From: Hippea jasoniae
Lineage (GTDB): Bacteria > Campylobacterota_A > Desulfurellia > Desulfurellales > Hippeaceae
DNA length: 64,000 bases
NCBI RefSeq assembly: GCF_000744435.1
Contig: NZ_JQLX01000010.1
Location: 124,001-188,000, forward strand
Direction: 5' to 3'
Shown: positions 1 through 9,200 of the stretch, piece by piece
Position numbering within the stretch: position 1 is the first letter of the stretch
Layout: the number at the start of each line of letters is the position of its first letter
Made by a program: the position numbers and the translations under genes
The notes under the pieces: model-generated
Told to the model about the DNA's origin: nothing
Database searches by the model: none
Seen by the model: only the letters and a program-made list of their open reading frames with translations

Positions 1-1225
1 ATGTTCCCTCAGGCACAATCTGGATATGGCAGTGGAAGCCTAAAAAGTCGTATAGCTCGTTTGATAGTTTGTCAAGCTGCTCTGATGTAAAGCCGTTCTT
101 TCTTTCTGCAATAATCGTCATCGAACCCTTGCCTTTAACTTTTTCCAAAACAATATGGTAAAACGGCGAAAGCTGTTTATATTTCATAAGGATTGCCTCA
201 ATCTGGGATGGGTAGAAGTTTACGCCTTTAACCTTGAGCATATCGTCTGTTCTGCCTTTGAGTCTATCCACACGCAAGTGGGTTCTACCGCAGTCGCATT
301 TATCCCTTGAAATGATCTTTGTTATATCCCTTGTTCTGTACCTTAGAAGGGGCATACCCTCTCTTGTTAGTGTTGTGATGACCATTTCTCCTTCTTTGCC
401 ATCCTCAAGCACCTCTTTTGTTTCAGGATCGATGATTTCGACGATGTAGTGATCTTCCCAGATATGGATGCCGTTTTTTGCGGGGCAATCTATACCCATT
501 CCAACGCCACCGGTTTCTGTCATGCCGATGATATCGTATGTATCAACATTCATCTCCTCTTCGATTCTCTTTCTTATTTCGTCAGACCAGGTTTCTGCTC
601 CTAAAATGGCAACCCTGAGATTTGTCTTTTTAAAATCAAAACCTGTTTCATTTGCAACTTCTATCAATCTCAATGGATACGATGCGATCGCCGTTAAAAC
701 CGTTGTACCTAAATCCTCTATAAATTTGAGTTGTAATCTACTTCTGCCAGCACCAGCAGGTATTATAAAAGCCCCTATCTTTTCAGCGCCGTAGTGAAAA
801 CCAAATCCGCCGTTAAATAAACCAAAAGATGGCGTGATCTGTATTCTATCTTTATGGCTGACGCCAGCTGCATAATAACATCGTGCCATTATTTCAGACC
901 ATTGTTCTATATCGTTTTTGGTCATTACATTGATTATTGGTGTGCCCGTTGTGCCTGAGCTCATATGCATCCTCATCCACTTCGTATCATCATCCACGCT
1001 TATGTGTTTAAAGGGATAGGCTTTTCGGATCTCATCTTTTTCAAGCAGGGGAATATGCTTCAAGTCGTCAAGGCTTTTTAAATCTTGCGGTTCAATGTCC
1101 TTATATTTTTCTTTGAAAACAGAGCTTGAGTTTTTGATTCTTTTTATAGTTTCTCTTAATCTTTTAAGTTGTAGCTTTTTTAGCTCTTCCTGCGGCATAG
1201 TCTCAACATCTTTATTGAAAATCAT
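1..1225 (-). CDS. paaK: Phenylacetate-CoA ligase (PaaK family), 3' end cut off by window edge
   Basis: This AMP-forming ligase activates phenylacetate or a related aryl acid to its CoA thioester. About 408 residues are visible, and the family is about 430, so only the extreme C-terminus is missing. The adenylate-forming P-loop SSGTTGTP lies near residue 90, GMTETGG near residue 245, and the hinge motif RLKGRTDD follows. The start ATG overlaps the iorB stop (ATGA), so the two are translationally coupled. The neighbours iorA and iorB oxidise aryl pyruvates to aryl-acetyl-CoA, so PaaK may recycle free aryl acids or, run in reverse, conserve energy as ATP. The family call is firm; the exact acid is not known. 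Confidence 0.9.
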   Translation of the reverse strand, partial: MIFNKDVETMPQEELKKLQLKRLRETIKRIKNSSSVFKEKYKDIEPQDLKSLDDLKHIPLLEKDEIRKAYPFKHISVDDDTKWMRMHMSSGTTGTPIINVMTKNDIEQWSEIMARCYYAAGVSHKDRIQITPSFGLFNGGFGFHYGAEKIGAFIIPAGAGRSRLQLKFIEDLGTTVLTAIASYPLRLIEVANETGFDFKKTNLRVAILGAETWSDEIRKRIEEEMNVDTYDIIGMTETGGVGMGIDCPAKNGIHIWEDHYIVEIIDPETKEVLEDGKEGEMVITTLTREGMPLLRYRTRDITKIISRDKCDCGRTHLRVDRLKGRTDDMLKVKGVNFYPSQIEAILMKYKQLSPFYHIVLEKVKGKGSMTIIAERKNGFTSEQLDKLSNELYDFLGFHCHIQIVPEGT

Positions 1226-1680
1226 CCTATACCCCTTTCAAATGCTTTTAAGTTTTTTTCACTGAATTTGATGTTTTTTAAAACCTCTACTGCGTCAAGT
1301 TTATCAAAAATCGATTGTTTTTTGATAAACCTGCCCAGTATAAAACTATTTGCAAATTTTATATCGCCAAATTCCTTTTTTATCGATTCTTTTTCCTCTT
1401 TAGTGAGAGTAATTAAAATGCCATTTTTATTAAGAAACGCTTTTGCGTATTGGAAATATAAATCCTCAAGCAGGATAACAATATCAGCCTCTTTCTGTAA
1501 AACCACGCCGCTTAGTCCTTCATCTATTTTCATCTGAACCTCTACAAGTCCGCCCTTCTTTGCTATACCGTGAATCTCGCTGGATTTGACCGATAGATTT
1601 TTGTTTATTGCCATTTGCGCTATTGTTTTTGATAAAGATATTGCACCCATGCCGCCAACGCCTATAATGACTAACTTCAT
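1222..1680 (-). CDS. iorB: Indolepyruvate:ferredoxin oxidoreductase, beta subunit (short form)
   Basis: This is the gamma-domain subunit of the two-subunit 2-oxoacid:ferredoxin oxidoreductase that decarboxylates aryl pyruvates to aryl-acetyl-CoA. The N-terminal glycine-rich segment GVGGMGA (residues 7-13) and the SEIHGIAKKGG stretch (about residues 34-44) match the family. At 152 residues it is shorter than the usual 190-200; the missing part appears to be C-terminal. Start and stop both overlap neighbours by 4 bases (ATGA), which places it firmly in the iorA-iorB-paaK operon. The partner is IorA, encoded just upstream. Confidence 0.88.
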   Translation of the reverse strand: MKLVIIGVGGMGAISLSKTIAQMAINKNLSVKSSEIHGIAKKGGLVEVQMKIDEGLSGVVLQKEADIVILLEDLYFQYAKAFLNKNGILITLTKEEKESIKKEFGDIKFANSFILGRFIKKQSIFDKLDAVEVLKNIKFSEKNLKAFERGIG

Positions 1681-3470
1681 TTTTCCACCTTTATAGCATC
1701 AAATGGGCAGCTTACTACGCATTGTCCACAGTTTATACAGGTTGTTGTATCTATCTCAACCACGCTGCCGTTAAATATTAGCGATGGACATTCAAAATTT
1801 TCTATACAGATTTTGCAGCCTTTACACAATTGTTCATCAACAAATACCCTTTTAAATCGTGGATTGTTTTTTAAACCTTCTGTGGTATAGATACAGGGAT
1901 GTCTGAATATCAAAACAGCAGGGGATGAGTAATTTTCTATGTAATCTTTTGCCTCTAAAAGGGCTTTTTCCATGCAGTCAAAGTCGTATGCATCGCAGAT
2001 CTTTAAAAAATCAACCCCTATAGCTTTTACAATATTTTCTATTAAAACAGGTGTTGCTTTTGAGCCATCTTCGTTGTAGGTATTTGTTGGTGTGGGCTGG
2101 TTGCCCGTCATTGCGACTGTTGAGTTATCCAAAATTACGACAATAAAAGGGGAGTTGTTATGCACGGCATCGATAAGCGGTGTGATGCCGCTATGAAAAA
2201 AGGTTGAATCGCCTATCGTTGCAACAACAGGTTTTTTGATATTCGAAAGCCCAAAGGCTTTTTGAAATCCAAACCCAAATGAAACACTTGCACCCATACA
2301 ATGGACGGTATCCACAGCTTTTAGGTTTAGCCCTAAGGTGTAGCAGCCTATATCGCCAGTGTATATAGCATCGTCTTTAAAAACCTGCTTTATGGCATAA
2401 AATGCCGTTCTATGGCCGCATCCAGGGCATAAAGAGGGTCTTTTAAATGGAGGTTTAATTAGCTTGCTTGATTTTTCTTCTGGCATTATCGATAACTTTT
2501 GAAGTATCGATTTTATCACATCAATGGTAAGCTCACCCTCTTTGGGGACTGTTCCATCCTCTCTGCCTTTGCACTCTTTTCTAAATTGAAGTTCTATAAC
2601 TGGATAGCCCTCTTCAATTATTATGACCTCTTCGAATTTGTCTGTAAGTCTGTGTAGTGTTTCTTCATTGAGAGGATAAGGCATATCGATTTTTGCTATT
2701 GTTAGTTTATCTGTCAGTTTGTATTCTGTGATTATATCGTAGAGATAGGCAAAGCTTATACCGGAGGTGATGATCAATTTTTTACCACTGAAGTATGTTT
2801 TTATCTCAAACTCGTTGTTTTTTATCTTTTCAATTTTCTCGTTTAGTTGCTTGTGTAGCAGGTATCTAAAATGAGGTGTTGCCGCATATCTGTCTGTGTT
2901 TTTGTTGAATTGGGCTTTAATTGTATAGTTTGAGAGCCTTCCTACCTCTATATCCTCTTTGGAGTGTGAAACCCTTGTTGTTGTTCTTATCATAACGGGG
3001 ATTTTATACTGCCTGCTTAAATTTAAGGCTTTTTTTGCAAAAAGATAGGCCTCTTTTGGTGTTGAAGGTTCAAGCACGGGGATTTTTGCAAAATAAGCCA
3101 TAAAGCGGGAATCCTGCTCTGTCTGTGATGAGTGAGGCCCTGGATCATCTGCCACAACAACCACAAGGCCACCATCACTGCCAACTAAAGCAGTGTTCAT
3201 GTATGGATCCATTGCAACATTTAAACCAACCTGTTTTGCAACAAAGGCTACGGGTATATTTGCAATAGAGGCTGCAGTTGTCTCCTCAAAGGCGACTTTT
3301 TCGTTTACTGCCCAGTTAAAGTAGCCATCTATTTTGAATTGTTTGGCCAATTTCACCGCAGCGGGCAACACTTCGCTTGATGGAGTACCTGGATACCCAC
3401 TGATAAACCTTACGCCAGCCTCCAAAAGTCCAAATGCGATTGCCTCATTACCTGATAAAAAGAGTTTCAT
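1677..3470 (-). CDS. iorA: Indolepyruvate:ferredoxin oxidoreductase, alpha subunit
   Basis: This is the catalytic, thiamine-diphosphate-dependent subunit. The N-terminal pyrimidine-binding domain carries SGYPGTPSSEVLP (about residues 24-36). The TPP-binding domain starts near CPGCGHRTAF (about residue 345), with GDIGCYTLG and GDSTFFHSG downstream. The C-terminus holds a two-cluster ferredoxin domain, CKGCKIC...CP and CINCGQCVVSCP, from about residue 553. The length of 597 is typical. It is the first gene of the operon, with a candidate promoter at 3495-3522. It ferments or oxidises amino-acid-derived 2-oxo acids and reduces ferredoxin in the cytoplasm. Confidence 0.95.
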   Translation of the reverse strand: MKLFLSGNEAIAFGLLEAGVRFISGYPGTPSSEVLPAAVKLAKQFKIDGYFNWAVNEKVAFEETTAASIANIPVAFVAKQVGLNVAMDPYMNTALVGSDGGLVVVVADDPGPHSSQTEQDSRFMAYFAKIPVLEPSTPKEAYLFAKKALNLSRQYKIPVMIRTTTRVSHSKEDIEVGRLSNYTIKAQFNKNTDRYAATPHFRYLLHKQLNEKIEKIKNNEFEIKTYFSGKKLIITSGISFAYLYDIITEYKLTDKLTIAKIDMPYPLNEETLHRLTDKFEEVIIIEEGYPVIELQFRKECKGREDGTVPKEGELTIDVIKSILQKLSIMPEEKSSKLIKPPFKRPSLCPGCGHRTAFYAIKQVFKDDAIYTGDIGCYTLGLNLKAVDTVHCMGASVSFGFGFQKAFGLSNIKKPVVATIGDSTFFHSGITPLIDAVHNNSPFIVVILDNSTVAMTGNQPTPTNTYNEDGSKATPVLIENIVKAIGVDFLKICDAYDFDCMEKALLEAKDYIENYSSPAVLIFRHPCIYTTEGLKNNPRFKRVFVDEQLCKGCKICIENFECPSLIFNGSVVEIDTTTCINCGQCVVSCPFDAIKVEK

Positions 3471-3494
3471 ACACCACCTCTAACACTCAGACCA

Positions 3495-3522
3495 ATTATC
3501 TAAAAACATTTATTTTTTTCAA
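3495..3522 (-). promoter_or_regulatory. Candidate sigma70-type promoter for iorA operon
   Basis: Reading the minus strand, TTGAAA (3522-3517) is followed after 16 bases by GATAAT (3500-3495). It lies about 25 bases upstream of the iorA start and back-to-back with the promoter for the gene at 3627. It is a sequence match only. Confidence 0.5.
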
Positions 3523-3547
3523 GTTAAATTACTGCTGCTTTGTATCG

Positions 3548-3576
3548 TTGACATTTTTTCATTTTTAACCTATCAT
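3548..3576 (+). promoter_or_regulatory. Strong sigma70-type promoter for flavoenzyme gene
   Basis: TTGACA (3548-3553), a 17-base spacer and TATCAT (3571-3576). The expected transcript start is near 3583, giving a leader of about 44 bases that ends in the ribosome site GGAGG before the ATG at 3627. Confidence 0.65.
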
Positions 3577-3626
3577 TAGTTGGTAGAAGTATATATAAGT
3601 AAAGAAAGTTTTTTGGAGGTATAGAG

Positions 3627-5513
3627 ATGGCTGGAATGTTTGATAGCGTAAATTTAGGAGGGCTTAGGCTAAAAAACAGATTTATCTTTGCCCCGGTTAA
3701 AACAGCATACGGTAATCCAAAAGGAGAGGTAAATCAAAGGCATCTAACATTCTACAGGCATGTTGCAGAAGGTGAAGTGGCTTTGATTATTACAGAGCCA
3801 ACAGCTGTTTTAAAAAGCGGTAGAGAGCATCCCAAACAGCTTTGTATCGATGAGGATTACTGCGTGGATGAGCTAAAGAAGATCACAGATGTTATCCATG
3901 AAAACGGATCTTTAGCCTGTTTGAATATAACGCATGCAGGTAGGGCTGCAAACCCTAAAGCCTCAGGAAGTGCCCCCATTGCACCGTCTGCTGTTTACTG
4001 TCCTGCCACAAAGCAGACGCCTGTAGAGATGACAAAAAGCCAGATTGAAGAGGTTATTGAAGCGTTTGGAAAAGCAGCCAGAAGGGCAAAACAGGCAGGA
4101 TTTGATGCGATAGAATTACAGGCTGGAATGGGCTATATTATAGCTCAGTTTTTAAAGGATAGAACAAACAAACGCGATGATGAATACGGCAAGGATAAGA
4201 CACTGTTTGCAAGACAGGTTTTTGAGGCTGTATTTGAAAACGCCTCCGGCCTGCCAGTTATTGTAAGAATTGCAGGTAGTGAATTTGTTGAGGATGGTAT
4301 AACACCTCAGGATAACAAGCCGATTATCGAGCTTGCTGAAAAATTTGGTGCGGCAGCTATTCATGTTGGATTGGGAAGTGCTTGTGATACGCCGCCGTGG
4401 TATTATTCTGCAACATTTACACCGACTGAAAAGCAGATAGAGACATTCAAAGCGATTAAATCTCTAACCAGTCTGCCTATTATTGTGGACGGCAGAATGG
4501 CAAATAAGGAAAAGATTCTTAAGGCGTTTGATGAGGGCTGGGCAGATTGTATAGGTCTTGGTAAATCACTTGCCTGCGATCAGGCGTTTGTTAAAAAACT
4601 CAAAGAAAACAGGGAAGATGAAATCTACTACTGTGGAGGATGCCTGCAGGGATGCCTACTAAAGGTAAAGGCCGGTGTGGGTCTTGGCTGTATTATCAAT
4701 CCCTTTGTGGATGTTGACAGATTTGGAAAGTCAGATAAAAAGCTAAAATTTGTTGTTGTGGGCGGCGGACCAGCCGGTATGGCTTGTGCAACCTATGCGG
4801 CCCAGAGAGGTCATGATGTTGTGCTGTTTGAGAAAAAGCAGTTAGGTGGTCAGTTTAATCTTGCAGTCAAACCGCCGTTTAAAGAATCGATGCAAAGGCC
4901 ACTTGATTCAATGATAAAAGAACTCAATGCAAGTGGTGTTTTAGTGAAGATGCAAAAGGCAGATTACGATACAATAGCCTTTTACAATCCTGATGTTGTT
5001 GTGGTGGCAACCGGAGCTGTTTCTGTTTTGCCAAGAATAGAAGGCATTGAGAATGAAAACGCTACCGATGCATTTAGCTACTTTGAAAGAAAGGTTGAAA
5101 TCAAAGGCAAAAGAGCCCTTGTATTGGGTGTTGGCTTGATAGGAAGAGAGGCAATGGAGGATCTGCTTATAAGATATAATTTTGAAGAGGTTGTGGGTGT
5201 TGATATACTCAAGGAGTTGCCTGAGGATTTCACACTTGCAAGGCTAAAGAATAATCCAAAAGCAAAAATCATAACGGCTGCAAAATTGCAACGCTTTGAT
5301 AGTGATGGTGCTGTGATTTTAAAGGATGGCAAGCAGGAGAATTTGGGTAGATTTGACCTTGTTATAACAAGCATAGGCACAAAGCCATACAACGATTTGT
5401 TTGAGCAGATTAAAGATAAATTTGAGCATGTTGAATTAATCGGTGATGCTTCAGCTGTGGGTGATATCTACAAAGCCACACACGATGCCTATGAGGTTGT
5501 TAAAAAGTATTAA
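3627..5513 (+). CDS. NADH:flavin oxidoreductase, Fe-S old yellow enzyme (2,4-dienoyl-CoA reductase-like)
   Basis: This is a three-cofactor reductase: an FMN-binding TIM barrel (residues 1 to about 330), a [4Fe-4S] site and an FAD/NAD(P) domain. The cluster cysteines appear as CGGC-x3-C followed by a cysteine 12 residues on (about residues 335-355). The FAD dinucleotide motif VVVGGGPAGMA is near residue 378. The 628-residue length fits the 2,4-dienoyl-CoA reductase / trimethylamine dehydrogenase / enoate reductase group. The substrate cannot be read from sequence; an anaerobic enoate or dienoyl-CoA is likely. It has its own strong promoter and a good GGAGG ribosome site. DUF134 follows 15 bases downstream. 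Confidence 0.85.
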   Translation: MAGMFDSVNLGGLRLKNRFIFAPVKTAYGNPKGEVNQRHLTFYRHVAEGEVALIITEPTAVLKSGREHPKQLCIDEDYCVDELKKITDVIHENGSLACLNITHAGRAANPKASGSAPIAPSAVYCPATKQTPVEMTKSQIEEVIEAFGKAARRAKQAGFDAIELQAGMGYIIAQFLKDRTNKRDDEYGKDKTLFARQVFEAVFENASGLPVIVRIAGSEFVEDGITPQDNKPIIELAEKFGAAAIHVGLGSACDTPPWYYSATFTPTEKQIETFKAIKSLTSLPIIVDGRMANKEKILKAFDEGWADCIGLGKSLACDQAFVKKLKENREDEIYYCGGCLQGCLLKVKAGVGLGCIINPFVDVDRFGKSDKKLKFVVVGGGPAGMACATYAAQRGHDVVLFEKKQLGGQFNLAVKPPFKESMQRPLDSMIKELNASGVLVKMQKADYDTIAFYNPDVVVVATGAVSVLPRIEGIENENATDAFSYFERKVEIKGKRALVLGVGLIGREAMEDLLIRYNFEEVVGVDILKELPEDFTLARLKNNPKAKIITAAKLQRFDSDGAVILKDGKQENLGRFDLVITSIGTKPYNDLFEQIKDKFEHVELIGDASAVGDIYKATHDAYEVVKKY

Positions 5514-5528
5514 AAGGAGGATTTAGCG

Positions 5529-5864
5529 TTGCCAAGAAGGAGAAAGAGGGGTAGGGTAAGGTTTAGATTTGGCAGGGTGTGTTTTAAACCCTGCGGTATT
5601 CCTGCAAATACACTTGAAAGGGTGATTCTTTCGCCTGATGAGCTTGAGGCTATTAGACTTGCTGATTTAGAGGGTATGTATCAGCAGCAGGCAAGTGAGC
5701 TGATGCATATATCACGCCCCACTTTCTCCCGTCTTATAGATAGGGCGCATAAAAAAATAGCAGAGGCCCTGATAATGGGCAGGGCTTTAGAGATAGAAGA
5801 AAGGCAGGAAGATGGGATGTATTTTCTGCCAGACCCAGAAGCTGAAGATAATTCTGAAGAATGA
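5529..5864 (+). CDS. DUF134 family helix-turn-helix protein
   Basis: This is a 111-residue basic protein starting with TTG, supported by AAAAGGAGG just upstream. The N-terminus PRRRKRGRVRF and the central SPDELEAIRLADLEG match DUF134, a small family thought to bind DNA. Residues about 55-80 (QASELMHISRPTFSRLIDRA) form a sigma-like helix-turn-helix. Members often also carry a dinitrogenase-cofactor-like domain; this one does not. The gene starts 15 bases after the flavoenzyme and its last 53 bases overlap the HIT gene, so the three are probably one transcript. It could regulate the flavoenzyme operon, but nothing proves this. Confidence 0.8.
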   Translation: MPRRRKRGRVRFRFGRVCFKPCGIPANTLERVILSPDELEAIRLADLEGMYQQQASELMHISRPTFSRLIDRAHKKIAEALIMGRALEIEERQEDGMYFLPDPEAEDNSEE

Positions 5865-6186
5865 TTTGTGTTATGCAATCTATGATCTTTACCCAGTTAA
5901 CGAAGGTCATATGCTTATTATCCCTTTCAGGCATGTTGAAAGCCTATTTGATGCCACACAGGATGAAATTTTAGCCATCTTTGATCTACTGCAAAAAGCC
6001 AGGGTGTATTTAGAGCGGGAATTCTCACCTGACGGATACAACATAGGTGTTAATGTGGGTAAATACGCAGGACAGACGATAAATCACCTTCATGTTCATT
6101 TAATTCCCAGATATAAAGGTGATATTGAAAATCCTGTTGGTGGCATAAGAGGGGTTATACCATCAAGAAGACTTTATCCCTATTGA
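5812..6186 (+). CDS. HIT family nucleotide-binding hydrolase
   Basis: This is a 124-residue histidine-triad protein. The signature HLHVHLIPRY near residues 95-104 is the H-x-H-x-H nucleotide-binding and catalytic triad. The N-terminal MGCIFC matches the cysteine pair of HIT proteins that bind zinc. Family members hydrolyse AMP-linked or dinucleoside polyphosphates. The start lies inside the DUF134 gene, in another frame, with a 53-base overlap. Later in-frame ATGs would lose the CIFC motif, so the overlapped start is preferred. Confidence 0.87.
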   Translation: MGCIFCQTQKLKIILKNDLCYAIYDLYPVNEGHMLIIPFRHVESLFDATQDEILAIFDLLQKARVYLEREFSPDGYNIGVNVGKYAGQTINHLHVHLIPRYKGDIENPVGGIRGVIPSRRLYPY

Positions 6187-6219
6187 CCTTTGCTACTATT
6201 TATTGTAGTTTGACAAAGG
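6187..6219 (+). promoter_or_regulatory. Inverted repeat overlapping the ribosome site of the c-di-GMP gene
   Basis: CCTTTG-CTAC (6187-6196) can pair with GTAG (6205-6208) and CAAAGG (6214-6219), leaving a five-base bulge. The 3' arm contains part of the ribosome site AAAGGGGA before the ATG at 6226. In RNA this hairpin could hide the ribosome site or act as a weak terminator for the upstream operon. There is no U-tract. Confidence 0.35.
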
Positions 6220-6225
6220 GGATGT

Positions 6226-9200
6226 ATGGAAGTTGATATTTTTAGCCTATCTTTAGATAATCTTTCTGTTGGTGTTTATATATTGGGAAAAGATGGCTTC
6301 GTATATATCAATAAAAGTTTGGTAAAGATTTTAGAATTTAGCTCAACCGATGAGCTCTTAAGATCCGATCCATACTCAGTTCATGTGGATTCAAATACAG
6401 CTCAAAAGATGAAAGAGATTGTTCGAAGAAGGCTAAAAGGTGAATTGTTTAGTGCTGTTCATAGGGATATAAAGGTTATTACAAAGAAGGGGAACATTAA
6501 ATTTGTTGAGATTTCTGCTCAAACATTGAAATATAAATCCAACTTTTATGCCTTTGGCGTGGTTATCGATAGAACACAAAGGAAAATCACTGAAAGCCTG
6601 TATGAATCACTTAAAGGCATCAATGAGCTGATTATCCGTTCCACATCTAAAAATGATCTAATTAATGGACTGTGCAGGGTGGTTGTTGAGGATGGGGATT
6701 TTGATGGTGCGTTTGTTTTTAAAGAAAGGAATTTTGAGCTTGTGTCGTCATTTACCAACAATGAAGCCGTTGAACGCTACGGTCTTGATTACATAAATAA
6801 AAATGCTAAGCGGTTTAAAACCATAAACAAAATCAAAACAGTAACAGTTGAAACAACCGCTGAAAATGCGATGCTTGGCGGTGGGCTTCAAAATGGATAC
6901 TTTTACTCCATCCCCTTTGGAGATTTAGAAAGCTATCTACTGATAATCTATTCTATTTTTAAAAAGCCATCTATAACAAGCGATATTTTAAGAAGAATAA
7001 GAGCCAATATAAATTTTGCATTAATGAAAATAAACAGGGATTCAATCATTAGAATTCTCGATAAGGCTTTGAAGAAGTCGCATGAATGGTTTGTGTTAAC
7101 CGATAAAGACGGAAAAATAATTCATGCCAATACTGCCGTGCAGAAAATATCGGGATACAGACTGGATGAACTTAAAGGTAAAACGCCTGCTGTTTTTAAA
7201 TCAGGCTACCACTCAAAAGAGTTTTATCAAAAATTGTGGAAAACGATACTTGCAGGTAGAAAATTCAATGCAAAATTTGTCAATAAAACAAAAAACGGTG
7301 AGATATTCTATTTAAGCAGTCTGATAATTCCCATCAAAGATAGCGATGGAAACTATGTGTTTGTTGATTTATCAAGGGATATAACGAAGGAAATACGGCA
7401 GCTTGAGCAGATTAAATTCCTTTCCAATATCTATTCTACACTTTCTGAAATCAATCAATTAATCGTTCATTCAAAAAGCGAGACAGAAATTTTAAAAGAA
7501 TTGCCTAAAATAGTGGTGAAACATGCAAAATTTGATGCGGCTTTTGTTGGACTTGTTGAAGATAATTACCTTGATGTTGCATATTCTTATGCAAAGAATG
7601 AAAGCGAGAAAGAGTTTATTGAGTTTATAGAAGATCATCTATCAAAATTAAAAGCAAAAGGTGTTGGAATTAACAATTATAATAGAGAAATACCTGCTGT
7701 TAAAGCACTTCTTAAAAAAGGAGTTTATAGTGCTGAACAGATGGAAGTTGTCAATTTTAAACCTTTTGATAGGGCTGTTGATAAATACAACTTAAAAAGT
7801 TGCTTTGCCTTTTCTATTTCAAAGAAAGATAAAATTATTGGCACACTTGTAGGATATACAAAGAATGAAAAGCTTCTAAATAAAAATGTGATGAGATTAC
7901 TTGAAGAAGCCATGGGTGATATTGAGTTTGCACTAAATAAAATAGAGGATGAAAAGTGGAATAGAATTGTAAATTTTGCCATAAATAAGGGGTTCAGCTT
8001 TGTTGTTATAATGGATGAGAATTTTAATATCGTTTATGTAAATGAGGCTGTTAGCAGGTTGAGTGGCTATTCAAAGGATGAACTCATAGGCAGGCATCAT
8101 TCTATATTTTCATCACACGATTATTCAAAGAGATTTGTTGAGCTGTTTTATGAAACGCTAAAAAGCGGAAAAACATTTTCATCTGTAATGAAGTATAAAC
8201 GCAAGGATGGCTCGTTAATTTATACGCACACCACGATTGTTCCCTACGCAGAAAACGGCAGGATAAAATATTACATAAGTGTTGGAAAAGATCTGTCTGA
8301 GGAAAGAAAGTTAAGAGAAAAAATAGAAAAACTTCAAACGCTGGATTCAATAACCGAGCTGTATAACAGGGAATCGTTTGAAACACTGTCAAAGCGGTTT
8401 TTAAATAGGGCAACTTATGAGGGTTTCTTTGGTGCTTTATTTGTTCTAAACACAATATCGTTTTCAAAGATTAATCAACTCTATGGATATTCTATCGGTA
8501 ATAGTGTTTTAAAAGAGATAGCTTCAAGGCTAAAATCAACTGTAAGGGGTTATGATATAGTAGCCCGTATAGAGGCTGATAAATTTGCCGTTTTAGCTAA
8601 GGATTTGACTGATGAGAAATCTGCTGAGTCTGTAGCTATTAAGATTATGAACAACTTGGCTAAACCCTACAGGGTAGGGCATGAGCTTATCAATATTAAT
8701 TTTGCAGTAGGCGTTAGTCTGTTTCCCAAAGATGGTAAGACAACTGATGAGCTTTTAAAAAACGCTATGGTTGCCCTAAAATATGGCTCAAAAGGTATAA
8801 AGAGTGTTTCATTTTATTCAGAGGATTTAGAAAGAAGCTTTTTAAAGCGACTCAAGATAGAGATGAGTCTAAAAGATGCATTGAAAAACAAAGAATTTGT
8901 GATGTATTATCAACCTTATTTCTCAAGGGATGGTAAAGTTGCAGGGGCTGAGGCGCTCATCAGGTGGATTAAAGATGGAAAGGTTATACCGCCAGCTGAG
9001 TTTATAGGTGTGCTTGAAGAAAGTGAGCTTATCGAAGATGTTGAAAAATATGTGGTAGAGTATGTACTGAATACGCTGAAGAAGCTTAAGAATAAAAATA
9101 TTAAGTTAGTGCCAATTTCTATTAACCTTTCGCCAAGGAGCTTTAACAGTAGCAGGATTGCAGAATTTTTAGAGAATATTTGTGAGGTTTATAGCATAGA

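Noticed and set aside
234..794. Two plus-strand frames near the window start
   Set aside because: They are antisense shadows of paaK, whose minus-strand frame is open to the window edge and carries clear family motifs.
6210..6240. TTGACA at 6210 as a promoter for the PAS/EAL gene
   Set aside because: The only -10-like sequence at proper spacing lies inside the coding region, downstream of the start codon.
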